Source: Acanthaster planci
Lineage: Eukaryota; Echinodermata; Asteroidea; Valvatida; Acanthasteridae
Length of the DNA: 64,000 nt
Assembly (NCBI RefSeq): GCF_001949145.1
Contig: NW_019091507.1
Coordinates: 199,837 to 263,836, forward strand
Reading direction: 5' to 3'
Part shown: piece after piece, positions 42,201 through 46,876 of the stretch
Position numbering within the stretch: position 1 is the stretch's first letter
Layout: every line of letters begins with the position of its first letter
Made by a program: the position numbers and the translations under genes
The notes under the pieces: generated by a model
Seen by the model: only the letters and a program-made list of their open reading frames with translations
Told to the model about the DNA's origin: nothing
Databases searched by the model: none

Positions 42201-44845
42201 CTTTTCAATAGGGGCCAGATTAGCGTGCAACGGTGCTGTGTGGCTCATCGCTGCGGTGGTGGAGCACTTTTGACCCCGGTGGTAATCTGCTGGCTCTCAA
42301 TGCCCCAACCCTGGTATACGGTTTCAAAACAAGGCTGGATTATCATCACTTTTGAGAGTGAAAAATGTCGGTAATGCCCAGCAGCCTGGTCTTTTGTTTG
42401 GAGTACAGTCTTTTGTCACAGGGCCCTGTTTCCCTTGTCCGAGTTCGGAGACCCCGGCCACGCATATAAACCCTACGTCTCCGATTCCGGAGTCCCTGGC
42501 AGGAAGTGGTTAATTACGGGTACAGGAAATTGCTGGTTGTTCAGATGCCATCCGGTGTGACAGGCTCAAGGGTCTGTGCACAGCAACTAAAGCCCATTGT
42601 CTATTCATTTTGATAGGCACTACGAAAGGTGGTACTCAGCTGCAAAGCTTCAGATCAGTGGGTACTCAGACAGATGCTATCAACACTGATCTGAGAATGG
42701 CGCACGGCTCCTATGTGTATGTCACCGTGATGGCGAGAAATGCTGCTGAACTCATTGCCATAGCAACTTCAGATCCAGTACTGATTGACCTAACACCGCC
42801 CATAATTCACTTTGTCATCGATGGTGATCCAAATGGTATGTGTATACTCTCCACCATTTTGTATCCCTACATCACATATGCAGCCACATCACTGTCACAG
42901 AGTAGATATTTGCAAGAATTAACATCTCATTTAGAGTTTATATCCTCTTAACAGATGTTGACTTCAGTGCCAACGATATTTCTCTGACCTTCAGTTGGTC
43001 ATCATCTGATCCTGAAAGTGGAATTGACTACTGCGAGTGGACAATAGGTAAGCTAACATCTCTTTCTAGAGTTCCCTCAACCTCTTGGTCAACACGTCAT
43101 ACATATTTTGGTCTACAGTCCAGTGCATCAATAATACTTCCAACATGTCTTTGGTCTGCCTCAGCCTGTTCCCAGCCCTAACAGCAGAACGCGCAGTCAC
43201 TTTGAGATGGACTTTAATTATGATAATGTAAACGGTACTGAAAAAAAACCACCTTTAGCCAAAGAATTTAAAGCAAATGTGAAATCGAAAGGGTGTTTCG
43301 AAGCCTCAAATTTTGATATTTCTGTTTGGAAACAGACTTTGGAAACCTAAAATGGCAAAAAATTGCTACAGTTTCTCCCTTTCTTTTTTTTTTGGTCAGG
43401 ATCAGAGCCTGGATTTGATGACGTCCTGCCGAGAACACAATCTCCTAATGCCACTTCCAGCGTCACGACCGGTCTGTCCCAAGCCATGCTTGAAGGCCAA
43501 CGCCTGTACGTCACTGTCACATGCTACAATCTCGCCGAAAAGTCGTCATGGAAATCATCTGACGGGGTCACCATAGTAACAGTGCCTCCCAGCTCGTCAG
43601 CAGCCGTTGTCAATGTGAATACTGTATCAGAGACTCAGTATGAGACACGAGATGGGTACCAGTCGCAGAGGAACTTCCTCAGAGGATCATGGGATGGATT
43701 CAGAGATCCATTTGGAATCCAATCCTATGAGGTTAGTACGCGTAGACAAAGTGGTCAGCTTTTGTGAGGACAGTAGACCTGCAACTGCATGGGGTGTAAT
43801 CGGTACAATAATGCGGAATGGTACAGCTTTACTAGCTTGATTACTCAGGAATCTTTTTCTCCAATCCAGTGCTATCTTAGTGGACCCAGTGCCTTCTCTT
43901 CGTGGAGACCTTGCGGATCCACATCAGAGACCCACTTTGATTGGTCAGGTCTCACACTAGTTGATGATGCCACCTATAGCCTTGCAGTCAGAGCCGTCAG
44001 TCATGCGGGCCTTATCAGCCGGGCTGTCACTGGCAACTTCACAGTGGAGTCATCCAAGCCTGCTCAAGGAGGTAGGCACTGATACTGTGGTAGAGTCCAC
44101 GATAAGCCCTTGCAAGTTCATCACAAGTGATTCATGTGACAAAAGCATAACCTTGTGATTGTTCACCCTATCACTTATGTTGACTGGTTTTGTGAAAGGA
44201 CTTGTGACGGAACCTACGTTGGACTCAGCACAGCTCTGTTACCCACATTTAGATGGCTTGATTGATCATTTTGCATTTAATTTGTTTTCAAGAGTCACCA
44301 GTTGAAACTGGAACTTACAAAATGGGTCGATCTTTCATGTGATTTGTTTTCTCAATGAGCCAGTTCAGTATTTCTGAAAAGAAATGTCATTCCTAAAAAA
44401 GCAGGCTCATGAATCTGCTAAGGGTCACACTGATTGGGCAAACCTCACACGTGCATCTGAATGACCTCGGGTGCGACTCATTTTGAGCGCATGCTAGTGG
44501 AATACCGAACTGCCTCACTGAGGTTTGTGCCTTACAAGCAACTTGAGACTACTCCAATCTCCAAAAACTTGTAGACAACTGTTTTTCTGCCAAACAGCAC
44601 CGAGTCTGATCATATCTTCCTGTCTGGGTGATGGAATGGTTGATCTTGCCTGGGATGGCTTGTTCTCCAACCCCTCCTCCTCCTCCTTGGTGTACGAGGT
44701 ATCTCTTGGTACCATCCCAGGAGGTAGTGATATCATACAGTGGGTGGAGACCATGGAAACAGGTATGCGTGTCTCACCGCTGGCCCCCTACACCGACTAC
44801 CACTTGACGTTGACAGCCATCAACGCAGCCGGCTTGTCGCAGACG
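3182..44845 (+). CDS. Giant extracellular EGF / fibronectin-III-like repeat protein (51 traced exons, partial at both ends)
   Basis: Fifty-one exons listed below splice in a continuous frame (all junction phases agree) to about 3,350 codons. Seen: cysteine-rich/EGF-like modules first, then a beta-rich section, then about 20 repeats of roughly 100 residues. Each repeat carries a linker like VDTTPPxxG, a W.GF.D..SGI..YEWAIG strand and a YYVTVRAxNxAG strand, which is how fibronectin-III-type sandwiches look. A DUF642-like domain with a mucin-like insert sits near the C-terminal third. Such proteins are normally secreted or on the cell surface and bind matrix or other surfaces; that role is inference. 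No signal peptide or start was found, and the final exon is uncertain. The gene converges on ARMC3. I do not recognise a named orthologue, so no symbol is given. The 413-bp gap lies in an intron and no repeat seems lost there. Confidence 0.85.
4097..4234 (+). CDS. Large FN3-like protein, exon 2: cysteine-rich
   Basis: Acceptor tttacag, donor gtaagt. It encodes a six-plus cysteine module with CVEVFCSSSSNQKCDRCDG, which resembles the C..C....C..C spacers between EGF modules. Confidence 0.75.
5133..5237 (+). CDS. Large FN3-like protein, exon 3: EGF-like
   Basis: Acceptor gtgttcag, donor gtgagt. It encodes CYPGSCTDYRCSCNSGFSG and RDC, a clear EGF-like module. Phases 1 to 1. Confidence 0.8.
5618..5869 (+). 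CDS. Large FN3-like protein, exon 4: beta-rich segment
   Basis: Acceptor ctggtag, donor gtgagt. It is Ser/Thr-rich and strand-like (NFRNLRVNWVSSYQPTG). It begins the non-cysteine region that follows the EGF-like head. Confidence 0.75.
6000..6156 (+). CDS. Large FN3-like protein, exon 5
   Basis: Acceptor atgctag, donor gtaagt. It encodes SIYSVGSQDCTTSTTGRSF and a strand VTCEVTFTLNYNSW. Phase 1 in, phase 2 out, matching the exon at 7779. Confidence 0.75.
6446..6686. mobile_element. MITE family copy 1 (AACAAAAGAGGGCGTTTT)
   Basis: About 240 bp sharing order and sequence with 15499-15734 and 50225-50454: AACAAAAGAGGGCGTTTT near the start, then CATAGG, GCGCAAG, TATGGTCTTTGCG, CTGTCTTTCTTTTGCTG and GGTGCACTTC. 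Ends ...GGGCGGATT, complementary to the start TATCCGC of the other copies. It lies in an intron. Confidence 0.75.
7017..7258. mobile_element. Degenerate inverted-repeat element (hAT-MITE-like)
   Basis: It starts CAGGGATGGATCTAGGAAATTTACGGGGGG and ends CCCCTCCCCCTTTATCCATACCCGG, a loose inverted pair of the CAGGGGCGGATC type common in hAT-related MITEs. No clear target duplication. Confidence 0.4.
7779..7992 (+). CDS. Large FN3-like protein, exon 6
   Basis: Acceptor aattgcag, donor gttaga. It encodes LRIDVSATNGGYLKLFNRD and a two-cysteine loop CVGAAGGC. Phase fits both neighbours. Confidence 0.75.
7993..10152. other. Long intron without clear content
   Basis: Intron between exons 6 and 7. 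Apart from poly-T runs and a B-box-like T-arm (complement of aggaatcgaactgcc near 8896), I see no gene and no complete element. Confidence 0.4.
10153..10333 (+). CDS. Large FN3-like protein, exon 7: FN3-like strand block
   Basis: Acceptor ttttgcag, donor gtaggt. It encodes GAITVTWQGWADDLAGIKEY, the first clear W...G..EY repeat core. The donor is the first unit of a 33-bp tandem repeat. Confidence 0.8.
10334..10485. repeat. 33-bp minisatellite beginning at a splice donor
   Basis: About 4.5 units of gtaggttgcagaggccataa plus tatttattctgtg. The first unit starts exactly at the exon-7 donor, so each unit carries a GTAGGT donor-like and a TTGCAG acceptor-like site. Confidence 0.85.
10805..11095 (+). 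CDS. Large FN3-like protein, exon 8
   Basis: Acceptor tttccag, donor gtaatt. It encodes GVYSVILTVVDNAGNFRLC, an FN3-like closing strand, and the linker FFDNDPSDVTIQTDSP. Confidence 0.8.
11198..11564 (+). CDS. Large FN3-like protein, exon 9
   Basis: Acceptor tcctag, donor gtaagt. It encodes TQFRVFYDIDHSGG, then WVEARDLAGHSVRDSV, then HTDSSPPIIEDFW: a full repeat end and linker. Confidence 0.8.
11880..12278. repeat. 24-bp minisatellite with assembly gap
   Basis: Units of cttgtgactggccttgggaa plus ggga, alternating GTGAAGGGA and GGGAAGGGA forms. The run is interrupted by 109 N (11956-12064), so the true copy number is unknown. Intronic. Confidence 0.9.
11956..12064. other. Assembly gap (109 N)
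   Basis: Run of N within the 24-bp minisatellite. Confidence 1.
12430..12500 (+). mobile_element. Possible tRNA-like SINE remnant
   Basis: GGTTCAAATCCCA near 12486 is a B-box-like motif preceded by a degenerate tRNA-like body (tagtaagaatgcttgaatggcactgtccagaggtt). No cloverleaf. Weak. Confidence 0.3.
12814..12934 (+). CDS. Large FN3-like protein, exon 10
   Basis: Acceptor cccacag after a poly-C tract, donor gtatgt. It encodes FRTYDIHSGVRTIHWRLWD, the D..SGI...W core of a repeat. Confidence 0.8.
13263..13430 (+). CDS. Large FN3-like protein, exon 11 with a cysteine cluster
   Basis: Acceptor attttag, donor gtatgt. It encodes DCDPVSCMCVPIGDCYA, a four-cysteine insert in a repeat loop, then DYFITLTVTNHARLV. 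Confidence 0.8.
14080..14286 (+). CDS. Large FN3-like protein, exon 12: canonical repeat
   Basis: Acceptor ctcgcag, donor gtaagt. It encodes VTVDTSAPQAGVVHDG and LSAHWEGFFDKESGVKFYQY, one of the clearest repeat signatures. Confidence 0.85.
14532..14806 (+). CDS. Large FN3-like protein, exon 13
   Basis: Acceptor tcttcag, donor gtaggc. It encodes GRYYVTVIAYNRALEPSEVV, then SDGVVIDGSPPELSQIVIG. Phase 0 in, 2 out. Confidence 0.85.
15038..15182 (+). CDS. Large FN3-like protein, exon 14
   Basis: Acceptor catctag, donor gtatgt. It encodes SKAAMVDDLSVYPEMVSTND and DLDCLWIPAIEEKFFLP. Less repeat-like, but in frame with both neighbours. Confidence 0.7.
15499..15734. mobile_element. MITE family copy 2
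   Basis: It starts TATCCGCTCTGAGCGGTAAC then AAAAGAGGGCGTG, with the same internal blocks as the copies at 6446 and 50225. More diverged at its 3' end (GTGTCGATA). Intronic. Confidence 0.75.
15829..16038 (+). CDS. Large FN3-like protein, exon 15
   Basis: Acceptor atgacag, donor gtgtgt. It encodes VNVSWMGEDPESSIYDYQIG and HLILTAVNKAQLSTTK: both halves of an FN3-like repeat. Confidence 0.85.
16162..16312 (+). CDS. Large FN3-like protein, exon 16
   Basis: Acceptor tgtgcag, donor gtgagt. It encodes VIVDTTPPIFVGHVAV and EWGDDGFTDDEDTGLRYQVA. Confidence 0.85.
16618..16901 (+). CDS. Large FN3-like protein, exon 17
   Basis: Acceptor attgcag, donor gtaata. It encodes HEYYVSVRAQNGAGLTTVG and the linker VVLDVAPPGEEVAVDFG. 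Confidence 0.85.
17329..17529 (+). CDS. Large FN3-like protein, exon 18
   Basis: Acceptor ctgatag, donor gtaaat. It encodes DTTSISARWYGFEHPHLDIS, then YEIAVGLEGDIS: a canonical repeat core. Confidence 0.85.
17771..18078. mobile_element. Inverted-repeat (hairpin) element, arms ~85 bp
   Basis: Left arm 17771-17860 and right arm 18004-18078 are reverse complements (core GTCCTTAGACACAAGTTCCG then CAGGGACTCTTG). The central ~145 bp is unique. It is a MITE-like foldback in the intron before exon 19. Target duplication not seen. Confidence 0.75.
18559..18640 (+). CDS. Large FN3-like protein, exon 19
   Basis: Acceptor aaacag, donor gtcagt. It encodes TYYVTVRAISEAGSVSVTSD. A second in-phase donor at 18692 (gtgagg) would add 17 codons. 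The shorter form joins better to the SVPPG linker in the next exon. Confidence 0.75.
18933..19584. mobile_element. Long-TIR DNA transposon relic, mariner-like ends
   Basis: It starts CGGGGTGTCTTAAAAAGGGA and ends TTTTTCTTAGACACCCTG, flanked by TA on both sides (18931-18932, 19585-19586). The arms stay alignable for ~200 bp (e.g. TGACTGAGCACGAAGTGG and its complement near 19430). A TA duplication suggests the Tc1/mariner group. No transposase frame. Confidence 0.7.
20161..20290 (+). pseudogene. Decayed tandem copy of exon 20325-20504
   Basis: About 100 bp here are almost identical to 20329-20430 (from tctgttcctccaggg to gacatct), including an AG acceptor at 20157-20158. Then similarity fades and the frame meets a TGA (gacatctGAactc against gacatctCAgctc). 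There is no matching donor. It reads as a duplicated exon that has lost coding ability, or at best a poison exon. Confidence 0.75.
20325..20504 (+). CDS. Large FN3-like protein, exon 20
   Basis: Acceptor cttgcag, donor gtaagt. It encodes SVPPGLSHH, then DDITYQSSTSDISARWTIPE: linker plus repeat core. A broken copy of its first part lies just upstream. Confidence 0.85.
20836..20954 (+). CDS. Large FN3-like protein, exon 21
   Basis: Acceptor ctcacag, donor gtaatg. It encodes NRTVVWTTLLEDEDLGTAF and LEGGAHYRSK. Phase 1 in, 0 out. Confidence 0.8.
21070..21360 (+). CDS. Large FN3-like protein, exon 22
   Basis: Acceptor tttccag, donor gtgagt. It encodes VLSEPPEVGQVTVSNIES and LMDFYEWSIAEDGND. A full linker and the YEW core. 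Confidence 0.85.
21840..22005 (+). CDS. Large FN3-like protein, exon 23
   Basis: Acceptor tccaaag, donor gtaagt. It encodes LDVCLRLSVRGYNKAGLSSI, then the NCDDVTLVMPHVVIDAD linker, which has no Pro-Pro. Confidence 0.8.
22504..22719 (+). CDS. Large FN3-like protein, exon 24
   Basis: Acceptor ataacag, donor gtagaa. It encodes RHRDYFWAAIEDAGLTDFGD and a two-cysteine end (CDHPRAISCGRT). Confidence 0.8.
22720..24158. other. Long intron
   Basis: Intron between exons 24 and 25. At 23697-23745 it has a stretch (CGCACCAC.CGATTTG.G.GGTGT ... ACTTAC.GT) like 33066-33112 inside another element, so it may carry a fragment of that family. Otherwise nothing clear. Confidence 0.4.
24159..24370 (+). CDS. 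Large FN3-like protein, exon 25
   Basis: Acceptor ttgtag, donor gtaatt. It encodes SHGKRYRICIHADEVTLKH, then SDGVVVDTTPPTPGSVWIG. It ends in phase 0, directly before the triplicated exon. Confidence 0.85.
24664..24776. mobile_element. Small hairpin element
   Basis: TTCAGTGTCTTGTTTGTTTC and ACACGGA at the start match the complement of the end (TCTGTGTGAAACAAGCAGAC then CCTGAA). 113 bp, intronic. No certain target duplication. Confidence 0.6.
25026..25131 (+). CDS. Large FN3-like protein, exon 26 copy A (tandem triplicate)
   Basis: Acceptor gttgacag, donor gtaagc, 106 bp, phase 0 in and 1 out. It encodes VLHWESFTDIEEHGFARHHS then GIKYYEYAIG, a canonical repeat core. Copy A has the only ordinary upstream intron (pyrimidine-rich), so it is the default exon. 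Confidence 0.85.
25159..25264 (+). CDS. Exon 26 copy B (tandem duplicate, intact)
   Basis: 106 bp, open, with AG before it and gtaagc after it. It encodes ALHWESFTDIEEHGFARHHS. It differs from copy A at only a few bases. The 27-bp spacer (25132-25158) is too short to be an intron, so A and B cannot be spliced together. Confidence 0.6.
25292..25403 (+). CDS. Exon 26 copy C (tandem duplicate, diverged, intact)
   Basis: 112 bp (six more than A and B), open, acceptor gatgtag, donor gtagga (weaker). It encodes EEHGFAWTRQRSGIKYYECA: W-T-R-Q-R replaces R-H-H and a Tyr becomes Cys. It keeps the same phases, so it can replace A or B without a frameshift. Confidence 0.6.
25667..26017. mobile_element. 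351-bp long-TIR MITE next to the triplicated exon
   Basis: Arms of ~110 bp: GCCTTTTGCGAGTTAGATTT and GAATAAAATCTGGTACA at the start against the complement of ACTCAATTTTATTCAAATTT then AACTCGCAAAAGGC at the end. Flanks TTTGGTAA and TTTGGTCA look like an 8-bp duplication with one change, as in hAT elements. Part of it recurs at 40122-40236. Confidence 0.75.
26064..26180 (+). CDS. Large FN3-like protein, exon 27
   Basis: Acceptor atggcag, donor gtaaag. It encodes GFTRVGITNGVIAHKLRLQN, then GHKYYATVK, the closing strand. It needs one base from the exon-26 copies, which all supply it. Confidence 0.8.
26791..26929 (+). CDS. Large FN3-like protein, exon 28
   Basis: Acceptor caatcag, donor gtacac. 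It encodes SDSIVIDTSPPVVSEDHTLD and RSTTSISAR. Confidence 0.85.
27146..27264. mobile_element. 119-bp Harbinger-like MITE
   Basis: Inverted ends GGCTGTATCCGAAAC / GATTCGGATGCAGCC, flanked by TCA on each side (27143-27145, 27265-27267). A 3-bp duplication with GGCTGTNTCCGAA ends fits PIF/Harbinger. Confidence 0.7.
27387..27567 (+). CDS. Large FN3-like protein, exon 29
   Basis: Acceptor tttcag, donor gtaact. It encodes WENVFSDRESGVAYYEWAVG and LPLQEGHSYFIAVK. Confidence 0.85.
27693..27969 (+). CDS. Large FN3-like protein, exon 30
   Basis: Acceptor tttgcag, donor gtaatt. It encodes FTVDASPPVAGHVFDGD and LRAFWEGFHDPHSTILGYSW, with a CPGC pair. Confidence 0.85.
28663..28852 (+). CDS. Large FN3-like protein, exon 31
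   Basis: Acceptor gctgtcag, donor gtgaga. It encodes LTYYVTVTACNAAGLCTSVT, then SDGVMVDDSPPLPGKVYDGG. A textbook repeat. Confidence 0.88.
29090..29417 (+). CDS. Large FN3-like protein, exon 32
   Basis: Acceptor tgtttag, donor gtaaga. It encodes LRAHWWGFHDPHSSLSHFEW, ADIYITVRAYNRLGMWSEAT and VDSSPPDVVDTP. Confidence 0.88.
29805..29924 (+). CDS. Large FN3-like protein, exon 33
   Basis: Acceptor cttttag, donor gttaac. It encodes LLHFSWKFNDPESGISDQYV. Phase 0/0. Confidence 0.83.
30172..30300 (+). CDS. Large FN3-like protein, exon 34
   Basis: Acceptor tttgcag, donor gtaaga. It encodes SRYVITVVACNFAGLCTEAK. Phase 0/0. Confidence 0.85.
30696..30980 (+). CDS. Large FN3-like protein, exon 35
   Basis: Acceptor ttctcag, donor gtatct. 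It encodes VDGSPPSVGTFAVDTES, a longer Pro-rich insert, and WLGFADVHSGISHYLVSVG. Confidence 0.85.
31285..31428 (+). CDS. Large FN3-like protein, exon 36
   Basis: Acceptor cccaag, donor gtgagt. It encodes GLSPPYLYISIWAINR, the closing strand of a repeat. Phase 0/0. Confidence 0.8.
31983..32160 (+). CDS. Large FN3-like protein, exon 37 with cysteine cluster
   Basis: Acceptor tcctaag, donor gtaagt. It encodes CSAATCEGHCACAPIDRRCA then PSRTC, a six-cysteine knot-like insert between repeats. Confidence 0.8.
32434..33506. mobile_element. ~1.07-kb inverted-repeat DNA transposon relic
   Basis: Ends CGTAATTTTTGGAATATAAG and CTTATATTCCAAAAATTACG are exact complements, with GCCCGGATTAYAAG repeated inside each. 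An internal frame at 32812-33132 (106 codons, Arg/Lys-rich) has no recognisable domain. Target duplication not clear. It lies between exons 37 and 38. Confidence 0.75.
34094..34244 (+). CDS. Large FN3-like protein, exon 38
   Basis: Acceptor ttcaag, donor gtgagt. It encodes EIEVLDVLDLMHDDVSTTTD and AAVWRVTEQKGLGITW. Phase 1 in, 2 out. Confidence 0.78.
34907..35028 (+). CDS. Large FN3-like protein, exon 39
   Basis: Acceptor cttgcag, donor gtaaga. It encodes FEWSIGDDSSSDPSGVFDAG and VIITLDE. Confidence 0.8.
35745..35884 (+). CDS. Large FN3-like protein, exon 40
   Basis: Acceptor tatcag, donor gtgagt. It encodes GVKYHVFVRAWYDANTYAVF, then SDGITPDVTPPKISTVRG. Confidence 0.83.
36418..36559 (+). 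CDS. Large FN3-like protein, exon 41
   Basis: Acceptor tttcag, donor gtgagt. It encodes PDVIFISWMGVFLDDAMSHY, then QVSLSTYPG. Its last 27 bp with the donor are repeated several times downstream. Confidence 0.83.
36533..37050. repeat. Tandem repeats of an exon end plus splice donor
   Basis: About six degenerate copies of a ~42-bp unit ccaggtgtcgctcagtacct plus atccaggaggtgagtacactca. The first is the true end of exon 41. Copies 2 and 3 keep GGTGAGTACACTCA at 36604 and 36645. Copy 4 is split by a MITE. Confidence 0.8.
36679..36877. mobile_element. 199-bp hAT-like MITE with 8-bp target duplication
   Basis: It starts CAGGGGTGTAGCCAGG and ends CCTAGCTACGCCGCTG. CTCAGCAC flanks both sides (36671-36678, 36878-36885). 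Eight-bp duplication and CAG...CTG ends are typical of hAT. Confidence 0.9.
37470..37676 (+). CDS. Large FN3-like protein, exon 42
   Basis: Acceptor tcttcag, donor gtaagt. It encodes LRYYGNVRAFNKAGLHTLKS and MDTRGPDPGLVFDGI. Confidence 0.85.
38202..38405 (+). CDS. Large FN3-like protein, exon 43
   Basis: Acceptor attccag, donor gtaaaa. It encodes STVISASWHGFVDLESYIDH, then YEWCVGL. It joins in frame to the exon after the 413-bp gap, so no exon appears missing. Confidence 0.85.
38614..39026. other. Assembly gap (413 N)
   Basis: Run of N. Both flanks carry ATATGGAT, so the gap probably hides a repeat. It is intronic. Confidence 1.
39239..39418 (+). CDS. Large FN3-like protein, exon 44: repeat end plus start of DUF642-like domain
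   Basis: Acceptor ctgtcag, donor gtgaat. It encodes RYYSKISAFDAAGLQSVSVA, SDGFVVDTTPPEP, then ENLIQNPSFEMMEEP. N-L-I-x-N-x-S-F-E is the usual first strand of DUF642/galactose-binding-like domains. Confidence 0.85.
40122..40236. mobile_element. Half copy of the 25667 long-TIR MITE
   Basis: GGTATAGCAACAGTGTCTTT and GAATT...TTTATGTG...ACTCGCAAATGGCTT match the right arm of the element at 25667-26017. The left arm is not evident. Confidence 0.6.
40389..41032 (+). CDS. Large FN3-like protein, exon 45: mucin-like insert and DUF642-like core
   Basis: Acceptor gtttcag, donor gtgagc; 644 bp, the longest exon. The first ~80 codons are Ser/Thr-rich with sequons NET, NFS, NAS and NLT. Then come QWDVGSD, HSFLSLHGSISQTFNTILGG, HYQVTVFASHV, HQHRVYFTASEDISTL and GILLDSVQ, the strand order of a DUF642-like/jelly-roll domain. 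Confidence 0.85.
41396..41540 (+). CDS. Large FN3-like protein, exon 46
   Basis: Acceptor atcaag, donor gtaggt. It encodes SSLQAKWHFIDVESPIVDYR, then WAIG. The FN3-like pattern resumes after the DUF642-like domain. Confidence 0.83.
42617..42835 (+). CDS. Large FN3-like protein, exon 47
   Basis: Acceptor tgatag, donor gtatgt. It encodes GSYVYVTVMARNAAELIAIA and VLIDLTPPIIHFVIDGD. Confidence 0.85.
42955..43047 (+). CDS. Large FN3-like protein, exon 48
   Basis: Acceptor taacag, donor gtaagc. It encodes ISLTFSWSSSDPESGIDYCE, then WTIG. Confidence 0.83.
43400..43731 (+). CDS. Large FN3-like protein, exon 49
   Basis: Acceptor ggtcag, donor gttagt. It encodes GQRLYVTVTCYNLAEKSSWK, SDGVTIVTVPPSSSAAV and LRGSWDGFRDPFGIQSYE. 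Confidence 0.85.
43870..44071 (+). CDS. Large FN3-like protein, exon 50
   Basis: Acceptor atccag, donor gtaggc. It encodes ATYSLAVRAVSHAGLISRAV and NFTVESSKPAQGG. Confidence 0.83.
44105..44230. repeat. Single-unit relative of the 24-bp minisatellite
   Basis: Flank (caagt..., tgtgacaaaagcat, tttttcaccct-like, cacttatg) and one unit (TGGTTTTGTGAAAGGACTTG, TGACGG) match 11800-11910. It is the same dispersed element without the expansion. Confidence 0.6.
44598..44845 (+). CDS. Large FN3-like protein, exon 51 (last well supported)
   Basis: Acceptor aaacag, donor gtaaat. It encodes VYEVSLGTIPGGSDIIQWVE and DYHLTLTAINAAGLSQT. If the donor is not used, the frame runs ten more codons to a stop at 44873-44875. 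Confidence 0.83.
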
Positions 44846-44994
44846 GTAAATAAAATCATAAATAGTGAACAGTAAGTCTTTTAAGTTTTATTCATTGTGT
44901 ATAGACCTAAACGTTAATGATGTCACGCTTTGTTTACGTGTGGGCTTTCCTGTGGGGACTCCATGGATCGTGTCCCACATCACTGCTGCCTCAG

Positions 44995-45162
44995 GAAAGC
45001 ACGCAAGTAAACAAAGTGTGGCCTTCTTGTGTTACAGGTCTGTTTTCTGTTGTTATAGTTGTGGAATGGTTCTTGAAGACTTTCTTCCATACCAAGGTCA
45101 TAGTGCATCTTGTTGAAGATGAAGTAAACACAGGGTTCCAATCTCATACTGCAGCTTCATAA
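44995..45162 (+). CDS. Tentative last exon of the large FN3-like gene
   Basis: Acceptor gcctcag, phase 0, open to a TAA at 45160-45162. It encodes ESTQVNKVWPSCVTG, a moderately hydrophobic stretch LFSVVIVVEWFLKTFF, and a polar tail. It could be a short membrane anchor, but an acidic residue sits in the hydrophobic run and no homology backs it. The alternatives are intron retention (stop at 44875) or an unseen exon. Confidence 0.3.
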   Translation, partial: ESTQVNKVWPSCVTGLFSVVIVVEWFLKTFFHTKVIVHLVEDEVNTGFQSHTAAS

Positions 45163-46692
45163 TTAGTGAATAAGTTGTACTTTCTATAGGAGACAGTACC
45201 GCCGCTGCTTACAAGTTCTATTTCACATCATGGATGTGTTGACGATTGCATGCGCACGGAAATTTGTGTTAAGTTTTTTATTCTCTCTGGCATTAAGCAT
45301 GCACTGCTGTGCCAACTGTTTAATAGTCTCTAGGAAATGGATAGAAGCTCTATTAGCCCAAACTCATTGGTTTAGCAGTGCCATTACATCAGGCCAAGAT
45401 TCATACTGTTTGCAATTAAGCAAATTTGAATGCCAGCCTGCAACGTCACTGCAAGGTTTTGGTGCTGAGAATTCACAACAGGTGGTCTAGCGCGATTCGA
45501 CGTTTTGGCATTGAATGAATTGTAGCAATATTTGTTACTGGCGACTGTAAGCTTTCTGGAATGTTTTGAAGACTTCTCTCACACTGCTGAAGGTGCCTCA
45601 GAGTTATAGTAGAGATATTTAGAAATGTCTTGATGATGGCAGTTTAGAAGTGCTTGGGTAATTAATATATCTATATCCACATGTATATGTACTGTGTTTC
45701 TCGTACCAAAAGAATCAAGATCAAGAATCAAGTGAGATCATTATTGCTTTTCAACGATTAGTTTATTTAAAAAATATTGTGCAGCTTTCTCTCTTATATC
45801 TGTGCTGATATCAAGGGGTAATTTTTCTGCACTATGATTTATATTCTGAGAATTACAGGATTCTCAATAATCTGCAATTATTTTTTTTTTCCAAATTTTA
45901 TTTTCGTAAACATAATTAATGCCCAGTCAGTGTGAGAATCTGACTTAGGGAGTAATTCAAAATAATGGTTTCTCGAAGTGAAAAAAAAAATGCAATTTAA
46001 TTTCCCAAACAATTATATTTTTATCATGTATTACATGCAAAGATAGGCATACTTCAAACTTTACTACAGACTTCAAAGCAGGATGCTTCAAATTTGTATT
46101 TGCAACTTTTCATGTATCATTTGAAAGACCTAGATGTCTCAATGGAACATTGAAACACATGAATTATTACACAACGCATCTTGTATTTCAACTTGATTTA
46201 ATGTTCTGCAAGAAAACATAACCACAGTACAGCATTTGAAATCAATACACCTGGTGATCAGATATAGAAAAATAGTTATTGCCTCAAAAGAGCCAAACAA
46301 AAAAATGTACATAAACATTTCTGGACGGAACAAGCATTTTCACTTATTTACATGCATTACAGCAACTATCAACATTTAGAATGATTAACTTCGTGACAAA
46401 GATGGCGAGTTTTCAGTTCTGAAACTACACGTATTAAACTGACCATTACAAAAAAACATCTTTGATTAAAATCTGCCAGGAAATTTAATGTGGTTTCCCA
46501 ATGCCAGTGCCATCACCAGCATTTGTGGATGGGTCTTGGTAACAAACGTTGGACATTTCAAAATCTATGAAAATCTTGACCTTTGTGCTAATGTACTGTT
46601 TAAGGAAAAGGTGAACAAAATGATCACTTCTTCACGTGGTAGATGTAGATGGTGGGTAAGCCTCTAGCTCAAGGGGGCTTTTCAGAGCCATT

Positions 46693-46698
46693 TTTATT
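46693..46698 (-). terminator. Candidate poly(A) signal for ARMC3
   Basis: TTTATT on the plus strand is AATAAA on the minus strand, about 650 bp beyond the ARMC3 stop at 47345. If used, it overlaps the possible 3' end of the convergent gene. Others lie further away (near 45763 and 45897). Confidence 0.35.
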
Positions 46699-46876
46699 GA
46701 CAAGGCATTTGGAAGAACCTCACCGGTTGGGTTTTGGGGTTGGAAATTGCCAAATACCAGTAGGTTGTGGTGACAGGAACTATGTGTCTGTTCTTGAAGT
46801 TAAAAAAAGGTAACGATTTCAATGTGCAATTGGCGTAACTTTAACTAGTGATTTTGTTATTAAACGTAACCTTATC

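Noticed and set aside
43566-43580. RFX X-box-like GTCACCATAGTAAC
   Set aside because: It falls in a coding exon of the other gene, far from the ARMC3 start. A second, weaker one at 42757 is also exonic.
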